64,000 nucleotides of DNA from Reticulascus tulasneorum (Eukaryota > Ascomycota > Sordariomycetes > Glomerellales > Reticulascaceae): contig LSAX01000002.1 of assembly GCA_001557505.1 (NCBI GenBank), positions 744,001 through 808,000 on the forward strand, written 5' to 3'. This document shows positions 34,991 through 45,851 of this stretch, one piece after another (within the stretch, counting starts at the first letter, position 1; every line of letters begins with the position of its first letter). A program made the position numbers and the translations under genes. The notes below the pieces were generated by a model that was not told the origin of the DNA, made no database searches, and saw only the letters and a program-made list of their open reading frames with translations.

Positions 34991-35261
34991 GTCGATTTAT
35001 ATCCTTGGCGATGCTGAAGTTGAGGAATTCGGGAAAACAAACGAGGCTGAAGGAGGTGAAGCTCGGCAGCCATGCCCCACATCTCAGTGTGATTTGATTG
35101 GGCCGATGCATCCTGGCGAAAGTAGCCTCAGGTGCGAATTCAAGGTCCGGCTTCTCCCGCCGAACAAACTCGCGCATCACCACTTCATTCTTCAAGCTCC
35201 TGCGAACGACATCAGAGGTCAATTGAATCCCTAACTTTGTCTACACGACTGTGAGGTCAAG

Positions 35262-36059
35262 ATGGTTTCTCCCGTGAGTTGCCTACCATCCTACGGCTGC
35301 TGAATATGCCCCCACGAACGAGAGAACTACGAATGGCTAATATTTGCTCGAATAGACTCTCTTCCGCTCGATCGACTACCCAACCTACAAGAGCAAATTT
35401 GGACCGACGTACGTTCTTCCTCTCCTACGGCTGCGCCATGATCTGTTGAGCTGTGTTTCTGGGGGGTCTAGAATCGGACCCAGGAATCGGAGTCCTTGGA
35501 CCGCAGAACTTGTTTGTTTGATATTCAATAGCCCGGTGCTGACAGGAAACCACAGGTATCACGCCCAGCCAAACATCGGAGGTTATACTGCAGGACAGCT
35601 GCTCAGAGTGTGAGTACCATTCCTGTTTTTCAAAAATACCAGAGATCAGAGGGGTTTTGTCAGGACTGGGAGCAGGTGGAGAGGGTTGGCAACACCAGCG
35701 TGCCAACGGATCGATGTGTCGGCTCTGGGAGTCTTGAACTGCGAAGTGGATTTGAATTTTTGAATCAGAGCTCGTCCGCTGATACTATATTACAGAGGCG
35801 TGAGAACCGCCGGGTTCGGAGGCGTTGCCTTCTTCGCCGTCATCTTCTACGCCTCTGGCATCCCCAAAATCAAGACGGATATCTTGCAGGTTCGTATCAC
35901 TGGCAAGTTGCAATCAATCGGGCAGCATACTGATTAGCTTGCAGAAAGTCCCTTACTTCGGTAGCTACTTCATCAAGGAGGATATTCCATCCGACAATGT
36001 AAGCTGGCCTGGTCCAACTTGCGGCATTCTTTGCTAATTATACCTTGCAGCCCTTTTAA
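35262..36059 (+). CDS. Ubiquinol-cytochrome c reductase subunit 10-like (complex III)
   Basis: A 91-aa protein assembled from six small exons: 35262-35273, 35356-35408, 35556-35609, 35796-35889, 35945-35998 and 36051-36059. The first exon codes only four residues (MVSP) and the last only PF plus stop; all junctions keep frame. The product has YPTYKSKFGPTYHAQPNIGG, then LLRVGVRTAGFGGVAFFAVI with one membrane helix, and FYASGIPKIKTDILQKVPYF with an acidic end. One helix flanked by a GP-YH motif before it and a KxDxLQKxP motif after it fits the small QCR10 subunit of the mitochondrial bc1 complex. The assignment is by overall resemblance, so another tiny inner-membrane subunit remains possible. 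The gene structure, with five introns in 0.8 kb, is typical of fungal respiratory microproteins. Confidence 0.75.
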
Positions 36060-36577
36060 ACTAAGATTCGCCTGCTTCCGGCCAAGCTGTAAAAATGTTT
36101 GAGTTTAGGAGATATGGTAGGGGGATCGGTGATTGCACTTCACCCTCTGCGGAGGCTCATTGTATAAAACAACCTCAATAGACAACTGGTTCATCATTGA
36201 ACTTCCTGATTACTTGCAAGTGAAGACTACAACATTTTACATGGCAACTCCATGTAATTCCAGTGCCTACTTCCGCGCAAATAAATATGATCTAGCCGTG
36301 CGTCTAGGTTACGCAAGGTGTCAGCTCCAAGACCCAATACACAGTGTTAATGTACAGTGCGCGTGCGCATCCAGGCAATCCGTAAATAAGATGCCAGGTT
36401 TCACGAACTTCTCATAACCTGAACTCCAAAGCCTAAACCCCATCACAGGCGATAACCGATGTGATGGACAACCTGTTCTACTCAGTTTTCAATGGAGAGC
36501 TTCGTTTTTGATCTTCCTGAACAAGCTTCCTAGACGCATTGGGCTCCCTGCGGAGTGGGTGAGGCGCGCTTGTCAAA
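36060..36577. other. Intergenic before ALG10
   Basis: 518 bp with no gene recognised. It holds the ALG10 promoter and the 3' region of the QCR10-like gene. Confidence 0.4.
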
Positions 36578-38967
36578 ATGAGCGCCTTGGAGATATTTGC
36601 CAGCAATATCCAGTTGCTGCAGTGGCTCGTTCTTTCCACACTTGTAGTGGTACTAGCCCCAAGTCTATTGGGCAGAAGCTCAGCAAGTAAGGTGCCGCGC
36701 GGCAACACGATCGCTTTACTTGGTGCATCAATATATAGTACAGTGGCTGTACTGGGCTGGGTTTGGTTGAGCCTGGTGAATTCACACAGTCCAGAGCCAT
36801 ACCTTGTGGGCCCCCGTATCCCCAAAATGCAAGGAAAATTCTTACTGACCATACTAAGGACGAGTTCTTTCATATACCCCAGGCCCAGAAGTACTGTGAA
36901 GATAAATGGACGGAATGGGATGACAAGATCACCACCCCTCCTGGCCTGTGAGCGCTGACGTCTCCAACGCCTTTGCTCCTCGCTGACAGAGCAGATATGT
37001 TGTCTCAAAGTACATTTTGAAAACGAGTTACTCCCAGGATTGCTCTGCTCTTAGCCTTCGAGGCGTGAACATTCTGGCCACGCTCGGTGTTGGGATACTG
37101 GCTACTTTCTGTCGCCATAGGATTGAAGCGCGGCTAAACGACGCCCATTCTACGACACCACTGCGGACGCTCTCATTCTATGCCGTACATACCGGCCTGA
37201 ACATTTGCTTGTTTCCGGTTCTGTTCTTCTTTTCGGGACTTTATTACACAGACATTGTATCGACTCTGGCTGTGTTGGCGGCGTACCATCACCACCTTCG
37301 CAGAATCGGAACAGAGAAAAGCTCGTTGCTTAGCGATGCCTGGACTATCTTGCTTGGAGTTGTGGCACTCTTTATGAGACAGACCAATGTCTTCTGGGTC
37401 GTGGTCTACATGGGTGGGCTGGAGGCAGTCCACGCTGTCAAGTCGTTACGTCCAGAGCCTGTTGATCAGCCCCCTATCACTAGTGTTACCGACCTCATGA
37501 GGTACTTCCCGTGGAGATATGCTGTTGGAGATGTCCACGACCTTCCTCTCAATCTGGCTTGGTCAGATGGTATGTCTCTTGAGTACCAAGCAATTCGTTC
37601 CAGCTGATTGGCGTTCACAGATCTACTATTTTGCGCGATAAGCATGGTGATTGCTGCCGTTGTCAATCCATTGCGGATACTGAGACAGATATGGCCACAC
37701 GTAACGATTCTAGGCCTGTTCGCTGGTTTTGTAGTATGGAACGGAGGCGTTGTGCTAGGTGAGTTTGCTCGGGGAGATGCGTCGGATGACAACTGGACAA
37801 CAGCACTAACCCGCCATAGGGGACAAATCAAACCACGTCGCAACCATCCATGCTGCCCAGCTGCTCTATATATGGCCGCTGTTTGCCTTCTTTTCAGGAC
37901 CACTTTTCCTTCCGTACTGTAACGAGCCCTTTCGGATCTCCCGCAACATCTATGCGTTATTCATACAGCCAGCACCCGCTCCGACACCTGACACTGCAAC
38001 TCACACGGCACCTCAAGCGCAAAAGTCGTCGGGTTCTTCAAAAGGATCTTATAAGGGTAGCTCCCGACGAAGCCGCGGCCCAAGTACGCCCCCAAACCCA
38101 CCACTGCAGCACGATGGTCCTGAGAAGTCGGCGGTTTTAAGATACCTTGAAATGATCATCTCCTCAAGGCTATACTACCCGTTTCTCCTACTTGGAACTC
38201 TGACACTGTCATTCCTGGTCGTTAGATACAACACCATCATCCATCCGTTCACACTCGCCGACAATAGACATTACATGTTTTACGTATTCCGCAAAACAAT
38301 CCGTCGACCTGGGCTGTTCCGATTCTACCTCATCATACCGTACACCGTGTGCCGTTACCTCTGCCGAGGCGTCCTCAAAGGTTGCACAGAGGGGTTTACC
38401 TCGAGCTGGGGGAAGGATTGTTCGGCATACTACAGTCTCTCATCGAGGGACGCGCCATATGTGAACCACCCCTTCGGGGGAGTGTATCAGAAACGACAGA
38501 CCAGAACCGAGAAGATATCCCTGGGCGAGGGAAATACGACAGAAAACAGCGAGTATACACTCGTGAAGCTGGATGATCCGACATCGACTGCACAAGAACC
38601 AGTCTCGTCTTCGACATCGATGCTCTTTCTGCTTGCAACAACGCTGTCACTGATCACCGCTCCACTGGTCGAGCCCCGATACTTCATTCTGCCCTGGGTC
38701 TTCTGGCGTCTTCTTGTCCCAGCCTGGAAACTCCACGAACACCATCCCATCAAATTTGGGGTTCCGGAACCCCTGGAACGTATTCCCGGCCTGAAGCTGA
38801 TAGTCAAGCTCAGCAAGCAGTTCGACGTACGTGTGATACTGGAAACAGTATGGTTTCTGCTGATCAACGTTGCGACTATGTACATCTTCCTCTACAAACC
38901 GTATCAGTGGAAGGCCGAAGATGGGACTCCACTGGATGAGGGACGCATTCAGAGGTTCATGTGGTGA
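36578..38967 (+). CDS. alg10: Dolichyl-P-glucose alpha-1,2-glucosyltransferase Alg10/Die2
   Basis: Five exons (36578-36805, 36859-36947, 36995-37569, 37621-37758, 37820-38967) give 725 aa. The family signature [17 protein letters not shown] is created by splicing exon 1 to 2, and ITTPPGLYVVS by splicing exon 2 to 3. Further on, [24 protein letters not shown] and [16 protein letters not shown] are Alg10 blocks. About 12 hydrophobic segments are visible. Alg10 adds the third and last glucose to the lipid-linked oligosaccharide in the ER lumen before N-glycan transfer. The protein is longer than yeast Die2 because of hydrophilic loops, one Ser/Thr/Pro/Lys-rich (near 37970-38130) and another before the last helices. 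Intron 1 ends in AAG, required to retain the DEFFH motif. Confidence 0.92.
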
Positions 38968-39287
38968 AAATAGACAGTTGAGACCAAGTGCAGCAGAGCA
39001 TGTAGTGTATGCAATCACAGCAGTAGACTTGATTCGTGATTGCTATCTAGAATACTTTTCAATGTGAGGGTGGCATGTTGCATATTGCAGGTTGCACGAT
39101 CCTCGTGGCGAGTTCGCCAGTGTTTGTAAAATCTTATCCAAGATGTCCATGCCAAACGCCGTTTCCGTGAGTGGTCCCTGTCCAGGGTGATAATACTTGT
39201 TCCCGTCTCATATGTACCCATAGAAGCACCCTCGTGCCAGACCCCCCGCCCGAATCCCATCTTATATTTCCGATGCCGCACTCGCAC
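38968..39287. other. Convergent intergenic region
   Basis: 320 bp between ALG10 and the small minus-strand gene. Nothing recognised. Confidence 0.4.
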
Positions 39288-39740
39288 TCATAAGCTCAGC
39301 CGATCCAGACTCAACCGATCATTACTTTTCACGCGCTTCACCACGCCCAGCTTGAAGAACTTCTCGTCGCCGCCGGCCGTCCGGCCGCCAATATACCACT
39401 TATCTGCGCCTAGCACATCGCGGAAGCCCTCGCTGCTGCTGTCGCTCCCGCGCCGTCGGGCCGCCGAGTTGCTTGGGATCGGGATGCTTCCACCCCTCGG
39501 GGAATGCAGCGGTAGTTGATTTACGACCCCGCCAGCCGTCCTCGCCTGTGTGCTTGACGCCGCGCTCGACGAAATCGTTCGCGGGGCGGTGCCAGCGGCT
39601 GAGGCGTATGACGACGCCGATGTGGATTGCGAGGTGTGTTTGTTCGGCTGTTGGGATGATAGGGTTGATGGGTTTTGTTGTCGGAAGGCGGCGAGGAAGC
39701 TGGAGAGGAAGAAAGGACGTTGCGAAGGCATGTTGGGCAT
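39288..39740 (-). CDS. Short fungal protein of unknown function
   Basis: Single exon, 150 aa from ATG at 39740 (a second ATG at 39731 is equally possible). The N-terminus (QRPFFLSSFLAAFRQQNPS) is followed by a low-complexity Ser/Thr/Ala/Gln region and a more conserved-looking C-terminus: GADKWYIGGRTAGGDEKFFK, then LGVVKRVKSNDRLSLDRLSL. The pattern of variable middle and ordered tail resembles short ascomycete proteins I have seen only as hypothetical. No signal peptide or domain of known function is evident. Its position next to ALG10 in a housekeeping block supports a real gene. Confidence 0.6.
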   Translation of the reverse strand: MPNMPSQRPFFLSSFLAAFRQQNPSTLSSQQPNKHTSQSTSASSYASAAGTAPRTISSSAASSTQARTAGGVVNQLPLHSPRGGSIPIPSNSAARRRGSDSSSEGFRDVLGADKWYIGGRTAGGDEKFFKLGVVKRVKSNDRLSLDRLSL

Positions 39741-41744
39741 TTCGAATGGTGTGGGAGGAGGCTGAGGGATTTGGTGTGTTATTTGTTGGACTGCGAGATC
39801 CGATGCGAAACGGAGATATTTTCCTTTGCCGAGCAAGGTCTGTTCACCTCGAGAGCGCTCCTATATTGCTTCAACGTCGGGAAAATTACGTCGTCATTCG
39901 AGGCCAAAGCCAGGGTGATCCTAGGTTCTTGAATTTTAAGGGCTTGTGATGCAGATTCTGTTGCGCACAAAAGGGCCGTCCCGCGCCGAGTTCCCTCTTT
40001 TCGAGTGTTCCTCACAGATGCGTGCCACGTTTCTCGGTCGTTGTGTTCGTGCCGTCGCTCAGCGCAGAACAATCGTAAATCGAATATTTCGCAGGGTGTC
40101 GGATCGGGAAATCGCTCGTGGAAATGATGTGACGAGGTTCAAGAGATCGGCGATCAACTGCCTTGAGGCTTGACTGCTACTTGAATCCTGACGTCGTCGG
40201 TCAGCGAGTGGCATGTTATTAGGTCAGGCTTTCCCTCGGCCAATGTCGGAAGTGGGCTAGCGGTGGGCACGCTGTGAGTAATGGCGGGGTTTCGATAGGC
40301 TGTCGCTGGTCTGATTCCCTGCCGGCGGCCTGCAGATGTACCTTTTGGCAGTGCTCTCCGCCAGAAAAGTACTTTACGATGGGGGAAATATCCCATACGC
40401 CGGGAGCCCTATCCAGTTTCGCTCGTCTTATCCGAGGTTCACTCTTCGTGACTACCCATTACCCCCCGTCCGTTTCCCCAGGTTTTTGCTTGTATTTGAG
40501 GGGAAATTGGGACGCTACGGCAATGTCAAGCGCAAATCTGGGCGTTTGATCTGATGTTTTCCCGATACGATGGCCTGACTGAAGAGTGTTGCATTCGGGG
40601 CGCCGCAAACCATGCGAGGTGCTGAGGAGACGTTGGCGCTAGAGCCGTGCAATTGGTTATATTCGACGGGGGTGATGCAATTCCAGCACGCAGCATGCGG
40701 CATATTATCATCATTCAACAAACCTCCTCACCATCAGATCCCCCCGCGCAAGAGATACTGTTATCTCTTTATGGCAATTTTGGCTCAAGACTAATGTACC
40801 TAGCTAGCTATCTGCGATAGCGAGGTGGTGACTCAACCAACAAGATGCTTGCGTGATTTACCGTGAAGACGGTGTTCAGGAATGCCAGATTGTTCACCCT
40901 ACAGGCCGCCCCAGTAAGTGGCCGCGCCGCTGCGCGCGAGGATCTGATTTCCGCGTATCTGGCCTGGGCCGCCCGTCGCAATCTAGCCAATGGCAGAGCC
41001 GTGTCCGGCCACCATCAGAGTCATACCGGATCAGACCAGCTCGAAGTAGTGGCAAATGCGGCGCATGTATTACAAGGGGAGAAGCCAGGCCTGGGACGTC
41101 CTGAGAGCTGCCTAGCAATGACTCTATTGACTTTGGTTGTCCATACAGACCTATCATGCCGACAGGTAGCCCCTCGTGGTGGCTAGATCAAGAGGCTGAA
41201 GCCTCTTCTTGAAAACGCCCGTTGGCAACGGTCTGTTGCAATAGTCTGCATGATAACTACGTAAGAGCTATTTATTGGATTTAAATGCCTGATCTTGGGG
41301 TTGGTCAAGATACTCCGACCAATAATGTGACGAAATGGTCAGTTGCAGGCGCGAGCATGCGTGTACGCCACCAGCTGGAAGTAATATACATCTGATCATA
41401 CTGGAACAGAGACGTAATTATTGGGGATTTCAATGCAATAGTATTACTCGCTTGTATGGTAGCCTGACGATGGTTACAACATGGAATAAGTGATTCTCTA
41501 GCTTGATGAATGTTTTGGGATTTCTCTACCGATGGTGATCCCGGAGGTGAGGAGATAGAAAGCTCTGAGCAGCGTTGGCAAGGCCCAAACCGTCTTGTTA
41601 CTCACTTCGACGCTATCAACAACCAGATGCTCGGACTAGTTGCACATTTTCCAAGTATAAGGAGGCTCTGGACCGATTTGCCAAAGTGTGGAATTGTGAA
41701 GCTGCCTGACTCTAAACGCCATTGGCAGACGTGTGATTGTTCTT
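39741..41744. other. Intergenic, 2 kb
   Basis: The first few hundred bases are the promoter of the small minus-strand gene. I find no convincing gene, RNA or repeat in the remainder. ORFs around 40850-41190 are short and domainless. Confidence 0.4.
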
Positions 41745-42821
41745 TCAAGCGTCCTCGGACACTTGTCTTGACTCCTGTTCTGGGACAAGCTCTGATAGAG
41801 CCCCTTCCAAGTGTTTGAACATAGTATAATGGCTGTCGCCTGCGAACTCCTGGAGAACGCAGTGAGGTAGCCTCTTCGCCAGATAGCGTATCATGACTGC
41901 CGGTGCATTCTTATCTTCTGCTCCATGCCAGATCTTGATGGCGTCGTACTGGACGTTTTCGAACTCGAACCCCCAATCTTGCGAGGAAAGCAGTTTCGCC
42001 TCATAAACGGCCGCCTCAGCACCTTGTGCGAACGGCTCTTCAAGCAACATCCGCATCAAGTCTCTTCTCCGCTCTGCTACGGTACGCTTTGTCGCGTTCT
42101 CACTGTTCGACCCGTCGTCTGCAGTTTCACCGGCAGCTTCCTTTTTTCTGTCTTGTTGCTCCAACCACCCGTCTATCCATCTCGTCACAGGGCCAGTGTT
42201 CACCAGCCATTTTGTAAACCTTACAGTTAGATTCAATAGAACTCTGAGTCCTGTTGGCCAGTAAACTGATGCTTTACATATCACTCGCCGATACAGTGAC
42301 ATGTGGTGAGCACCGGCGACCCATGGCGGCGCACTCGCGAACAGGCCAACGTGAGTGAGCATCTTCTGCGGTAGCGCATAGGCGCAGGCTAGTGCAAATG
42401 GTCCGCCTCCAGAGAGCCCCATGACGGCGAAGCGTGGCAAATGCATACCCTGCGCGAAGGCTTGGACGTCATTCGGCCAATCTAAGATTCGTCGGTGAGG
42501 TTGCGGTGTTGACAAGCCGAAGCCCGGCCGGTCTAACGCAATCACTCGAATACCGCGCCGTCGGGCAATTTCGTCTGCTGGCGCGGCCTCGAGACGTGAA
42601 GAGGGGTATCCGTGGAAGTATAGGAGTGGTTTCCCGTCCGGGCTGCCGTACTCAGCGTAGCCCAGCTTGCGGCCATCTGGAAGATCGAAGGTCTGATCTC
42701 GGCGGCTGTAAGTGGCCATGGTAGAGTTTGGGACCTTTGAGATGCCTCGCAGGTTGAGTCGAAACGGCATTCTGTGGCTTACATAGGGACGAAGGAGAAA
42801 GTGTAGTAATGATGGTAACAT
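41745..42821 (-). CDS. Alpha/beta-hydrolase fold protein
   Basis: Single exon, 358 aa from ATG at 42821. Met35 (42719) begins ATYSRRDQTFDLPDGRKLGY, the usual start of this family, so the first 34 residues may be a leader or a misplaced start. Motifs in order are LLYFHGYPSSR (oxyanion loop with HG), ALDRPGFGLS, GLSGGGPFALA (nucleophile elbow GxSxG), an expanded lid with a charged Lys/Glu stretch, WHGAEDKNAP (acid) and FAGDSHYTMF (His). The triad Ser, Asp and His is complete. It is likely a soluble esterase or epoxide-hydrolase-like enzyme; the substrate is unknown. It is divergent from the Zn2Cys6 gene with about 430 bp between starts, so shared regulation is possible. Confidence 0.88.
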   Translation of the reverse strand: MLPSLLHFLLRPYVSHRMPFRLNLRGISKVPNSTMATYSRRDQTFDLPDGRKLGYAEYGSPDGKPLLYFHGYPSSRLEAAPADEIARRRGIRVIALDRPGFGLSTPQPHRRILDWPNDVQAFAQGMHLPRFAVMGLSGGGPFALACAYALPQKMLTHVGLFASAPPWVAGAHHMSLYRRVICKASVYWPTGLRVLLNLTVRFTKWLVNTGPVTRWIDGWLEQQDRKKEAAGETADDGSNSENATKRTVAERRRDLMRMLLEEPFAQGAEAAVYEAKLLSSQDWGFEFENVQYDAIKIWHGAEDKNAPAVMIRYLAKRLPHCVLQEFAGDSHYTMFKHLEGALSELVPEQESRQVSEDA

Positions 42822-43252
42822 GGCGGATGCCAGAACGGCCAGTATTTATTAAAGGCAATGCCAGGCCGACAGAAATTGATGGGAGTGTGCCATGGAGCAA
42901 TCGCAGGATCAGCAAGGATGGTCCGGGGCGCCGCGACTCATGCTGCAGCCAGCGGGAACTGCCATTGCTCCTGATTCCCTTCCCCTAGCGTCATTCGATG
43001 TTCAACTTAATATTCACGCTTCGGCTGCGAATTCGTTGCGACGCAAATGGGCAGGTAAGCTCCATGGATGAAGCCGAAGTCTTATCCTGGTTCCCCTAAT
43101 TTGGATGTAAAAGGACCGAGTCGAGCCAATTAAAATAGGTCAAGCAGCGCTTAGTCATCTGAGAGCTAAGCTCGTACTCGTACTCTCGTAACCGTACATC
43201 GTACTCTCGTAACCGTACATCGTACTCTCATAAAACCAACTCGTCCGCTTTG
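42822..43252. other. Divergent promoter region, hydrolase / Zn2Cys6 regulator
   Basis: About 430 bp containing the 21-bp tandem repeat listed separately. No gene. Confidence 0.4.
43179..43230. repeat. 21-bp tandem repeat immediately upstream of a Zn2Cys6 gene
   Basis: Two perfect copies of a 21-bp unit (43179-43199 and 43200-43220) begin with CGTACTCTCGTAACC and end GTACAT. A partial third copy runs to 43230. The array ends 22 bp before the start codon, so it lies in the 5' UTR or core promoter. Confidence 0.8.
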
Positions 43253-44494
43253 ATGACTCTCAACAACCGCATAGTCACCACAAGAAACTCTAAGATGTCT
43301 ACACGCAGGGCGCACCCAAAATCACGCAGAGGCTGTAGAACTTGCAAGAGTCGACATGTTAGATGCGACGAGGGCGGCCCCCCATGCGAACGTTGCAGGG
43401 TCAGGGGAACTGCATGCGAATATGCAAGCCCACCATCCAACCCACGGGCCACCAAGTCATCTTCTCCCGTCGAACAAGCGGGCCTCTCTCGCGACTCAAA
43501 TAAGCGTGGTGAAGTAGCTTTTCCGACCCACCGTCGTCTGCTGGAGCTTCAGCTTATGCACCGGTGGTCAGCATTGACATACAAGAGTTGCTGCTCTCCC
43601 GGGACCGGCGACGACGAGGTATGGCAGTTCTTGGTGCCGGAATTGGCAATCCAATACGACTTCCTCCTGAACGGGGTTTTCGCACTCTCTGCGTTTGAGA
43701 GCGCGACACTGTCCAAGGCTGGTGATTCTGAACGATATGTAAACGCAGCCGTTGAGTATCACGGTCTCGCGCTTGGCAGTTTCCGTTCTGAGCTTTTACT
43801 CCTTAGCTCCGACAGCCATGAAGCCGCGCTATGTATGTCCATGCTGCTTATAGTGCTCTCATTCGCGTCAGCACAGCTGGTTCCAAGCTCTACGAGTAGT
43901 GATTACACAATGGTAGAAAACGTGATTACTCACTTCGAGCTGGTGCGAGGATGCGCTCCAATTCTGGCAAGTAAAGTGGACTACGCCGCCCAGAATACGT
44001 ACCTACGCAGAATGACGCGCTTTGAAGATTTGCCCAAGGTGGCACTCGATTCCAACGTGCAGGGAGGATTGGACATGCTGAGCGAACTCAACGACAGGAG
44101 AATCACATTGACTGTTCGCGATTCGGATGAACGACGGCTGAAGCACGTAGCATACTGGGAAGCGTGTAAGAAGTCACTTGCCGTGCTAAGAGAGTGCTAC
44201 GAAAAATGTGTCGACGATCGGTCCCGGGGCTATGCTTTGGGATGGCTCAACATGGCCGGCTTAGACTATGTCAAAGCTTTGAAAGAGGAAGACAGCATTG
44301 CGCTGCTTATTTTGATGTACTGGGGTGTGCTAGTGAAGAAGCTCGGGCATCAGGTATGGTGGGCACAAGAGTTTGGAGGCTTATTGGTAACCGAAATCTC
44401 AAATCGAGCTCTAGTTGAAGATACCGATACGGCTTCGAAAGATGCCATCCGACGGGCTCAGGAGCTGATCGAGCGAGAAGACAAGAATCAGTGA
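43253..44494 (+). CDS. Zn2Cys6 transcription factor, UPC2-like
   Basis: Single exon, 413 aa from ATG at 43253, with an alternative ATG at 43295 (Met15). The zinc cluster has Cys28, 31, 38, 45, 48 and 55 (C-x2-C-x6-C-x6-C-x2-C-x6-C) with basic flanks SRRGCRTCKSRHVRC. The remainder matches the short fungal regulators related to yeast UPC2/ECM22: HRRLLELQLMHRWSALTYKS, IQYDFLLNGVFALSAFESA and YHGLALGSFRSEL early on, and ALLILMYWGVLVKKLGHQVW and WWAQEFGG near the end. In yeast UPC2 senses sterols through its C-terminal domain, but many fungal relatives regulate other pathways, so the ligand is unknown. It lies back to back with the hydrolase gene, which is a natural candidate target. Confidence 0.88.
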   Translation: MTLNNRIVTTRNSKMSTRRAHPKSRRGCRTCKSRHVRCDEGGPPCERCRVRGTACEYASPPSNPRATKSSSPVEQAGLSRDSNKRGEVAFPTHRRLLELQLMHRWSALTYKSCCSPGTGDDEVWQFLVPELAIQYDFLLNGVFALSAFESATLSKAGDSERYVNAAVEYHGLALGSFRSELLLLSSDSHEAALCMSMLLIVLSFASAQLVPSSTSSDYTMVENVITHFELVRGCAPILASKVDYAAQNTYLRRMTRFEDLPKVALDSNVQGGLDMLSELNDRRITLTVRDSDERRLKHVAYWEACKKSLAVLRECYEKCVDDRSRGYALGWLNMAGLDYVKALKEEDSIALLILMYWGVLVKKLGHQVWWAQEFGGLLVTEISNRALVEDTDTASKDAIRRAQELIEREDKNQ

Positions 44495-45851
44495 GAAAGA
44501 GTGTTGATGTTTTATGGATTAAAGCTGGTTAAGATAGGTTGTTAGTACGCTATAGAGTTGCTCTGACTCTAGCTTTCGTGGCTGGACACGATGGGATACC
44601 CTTACTACTGACCTATATAAGGATGCCCTCCTTCTTTGGCATAAAATAATGATAGATGGGGTCGAATAGATATGGTGTCAACCACATAGTGCCACAGATA
44701 TCCTCCTTCTTCCATTAAAATATGCGCTACAGAGAATGAACGGCGGCTCATCCAGTAGCCTTGGCTTATACCTCGAGCTGCGAGAATGCGGTGACGCAAT
44801 CTCCCGGTCTCTTCGATCACTGTTACTTCAGATGAGCTTGAGAGACGCTTCCACAGAGTGTCGTCATTGGAAAAGTAGCCGTCATTGGGACCAGATTCTC
44901 TCCATCAAAATGCTAGACATGCGATCCGTTGCCCTCCAAAGTCATTGGTGCGGCACTGGGTGTCTTCTCCAGATGCGGGGAGCAGCTCCGCATCCGATGT
45001 GGGGAAATAATGGCCGCCGACGTCAGGTGGCATTCTCCTGTCCTAGCCTTCGACTTCCCACACACTTAAGTGGACATGTACTCAAGGTCGAAGTGAGATG
45101 GCTTTGGAAGTCGTTCTTGTAATACCAACTCAGCAGACAGGCTACAATAGATTGGGATGTTCCCCCGCAGCTCTGTTCCTGATTGGCAATGTCGCCGCCC
45201 GCTGCTTTGAAGGATTAGCCTAGACTCAGAATCCACTATTCGAGTCCTTGAAATCTCCAAAGTCTTGTTCCCAGTTTTACCTAACATATCCCGTCCATTT
45301 CCACAGGCTTCTACGCAATTTATTCTGTAGCTTTTTGAAAACCAGCTCATACTTTGGCGGCTGAACAAAAAAGTTGGACGTCCCCCGTTGCTGACCAGGT
45401 CTGGTTAGACAATTGCGGAGAGCTGTTGGATGCCGGCTGTGGAGACCGGCATTTTCGTCTACCCATCGTTGCTTATCCCAGCCCCGCTGAACGCTGATTG
45501 CTGCGGCAATGAATCTCGGGCCAGAAATAACGTTGACCGATGCGCGACGGGCCTAGAAAATGCCGCCTTGGCAGAACGTTGGGGTGCTCACGGCAGCGTT
45601 GCATTGCTGGAGACGAAATACGAAAGCACTGTCTCCATCTCCAAGGCTAAACGGATCGACAACCAGGTTCTTATAGAGCCGGCCTCGATTGGACCGGGTC
45701 TGGAGAATGATTCCAATGGCCGTGATATAGCAAGACGAGCGGTATGCTGGCGTTATAGACAATAAATACATGATATTCGCTTCCATGAACTCAGGATCCG
45801 TGCAATACCGTCTGTCCCTTCCCTACGTTTCCTTACTTCAAGGAAGACAAA
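44495..45851. other. Intergenic, upstream region of the GH51 gene
   Basis: 1.36 kb. No gene is accepted; a 111-codon ATG frame at 45430-45765 has no domain. It includes the XlnR-like motif listed separately and an AT-rich AATAAATA stretch about 90 bp before the start codon. Confidence 0.4.
45645..45651 (+). promoter_or_regulatory. XlnR-type motif GGCTAAA upstream of GH51 gene
   Basis: GGCTAAA, 201 bp before the ATG, is the core site of the xylanolytic activator XlnR/Xyr1 in Aspergillus and Trichoderma. A 7-mer occurs by chance, but its place before a hemicellulase gene is suggestive. Confidence 0.35.

Noticed and set aside
45430..45765. 111-codon ATG frame upstream of GH51
   Set aside because: Lies in the expected promoter, overlaps the XlnR-like motif and shows no protein-like features.
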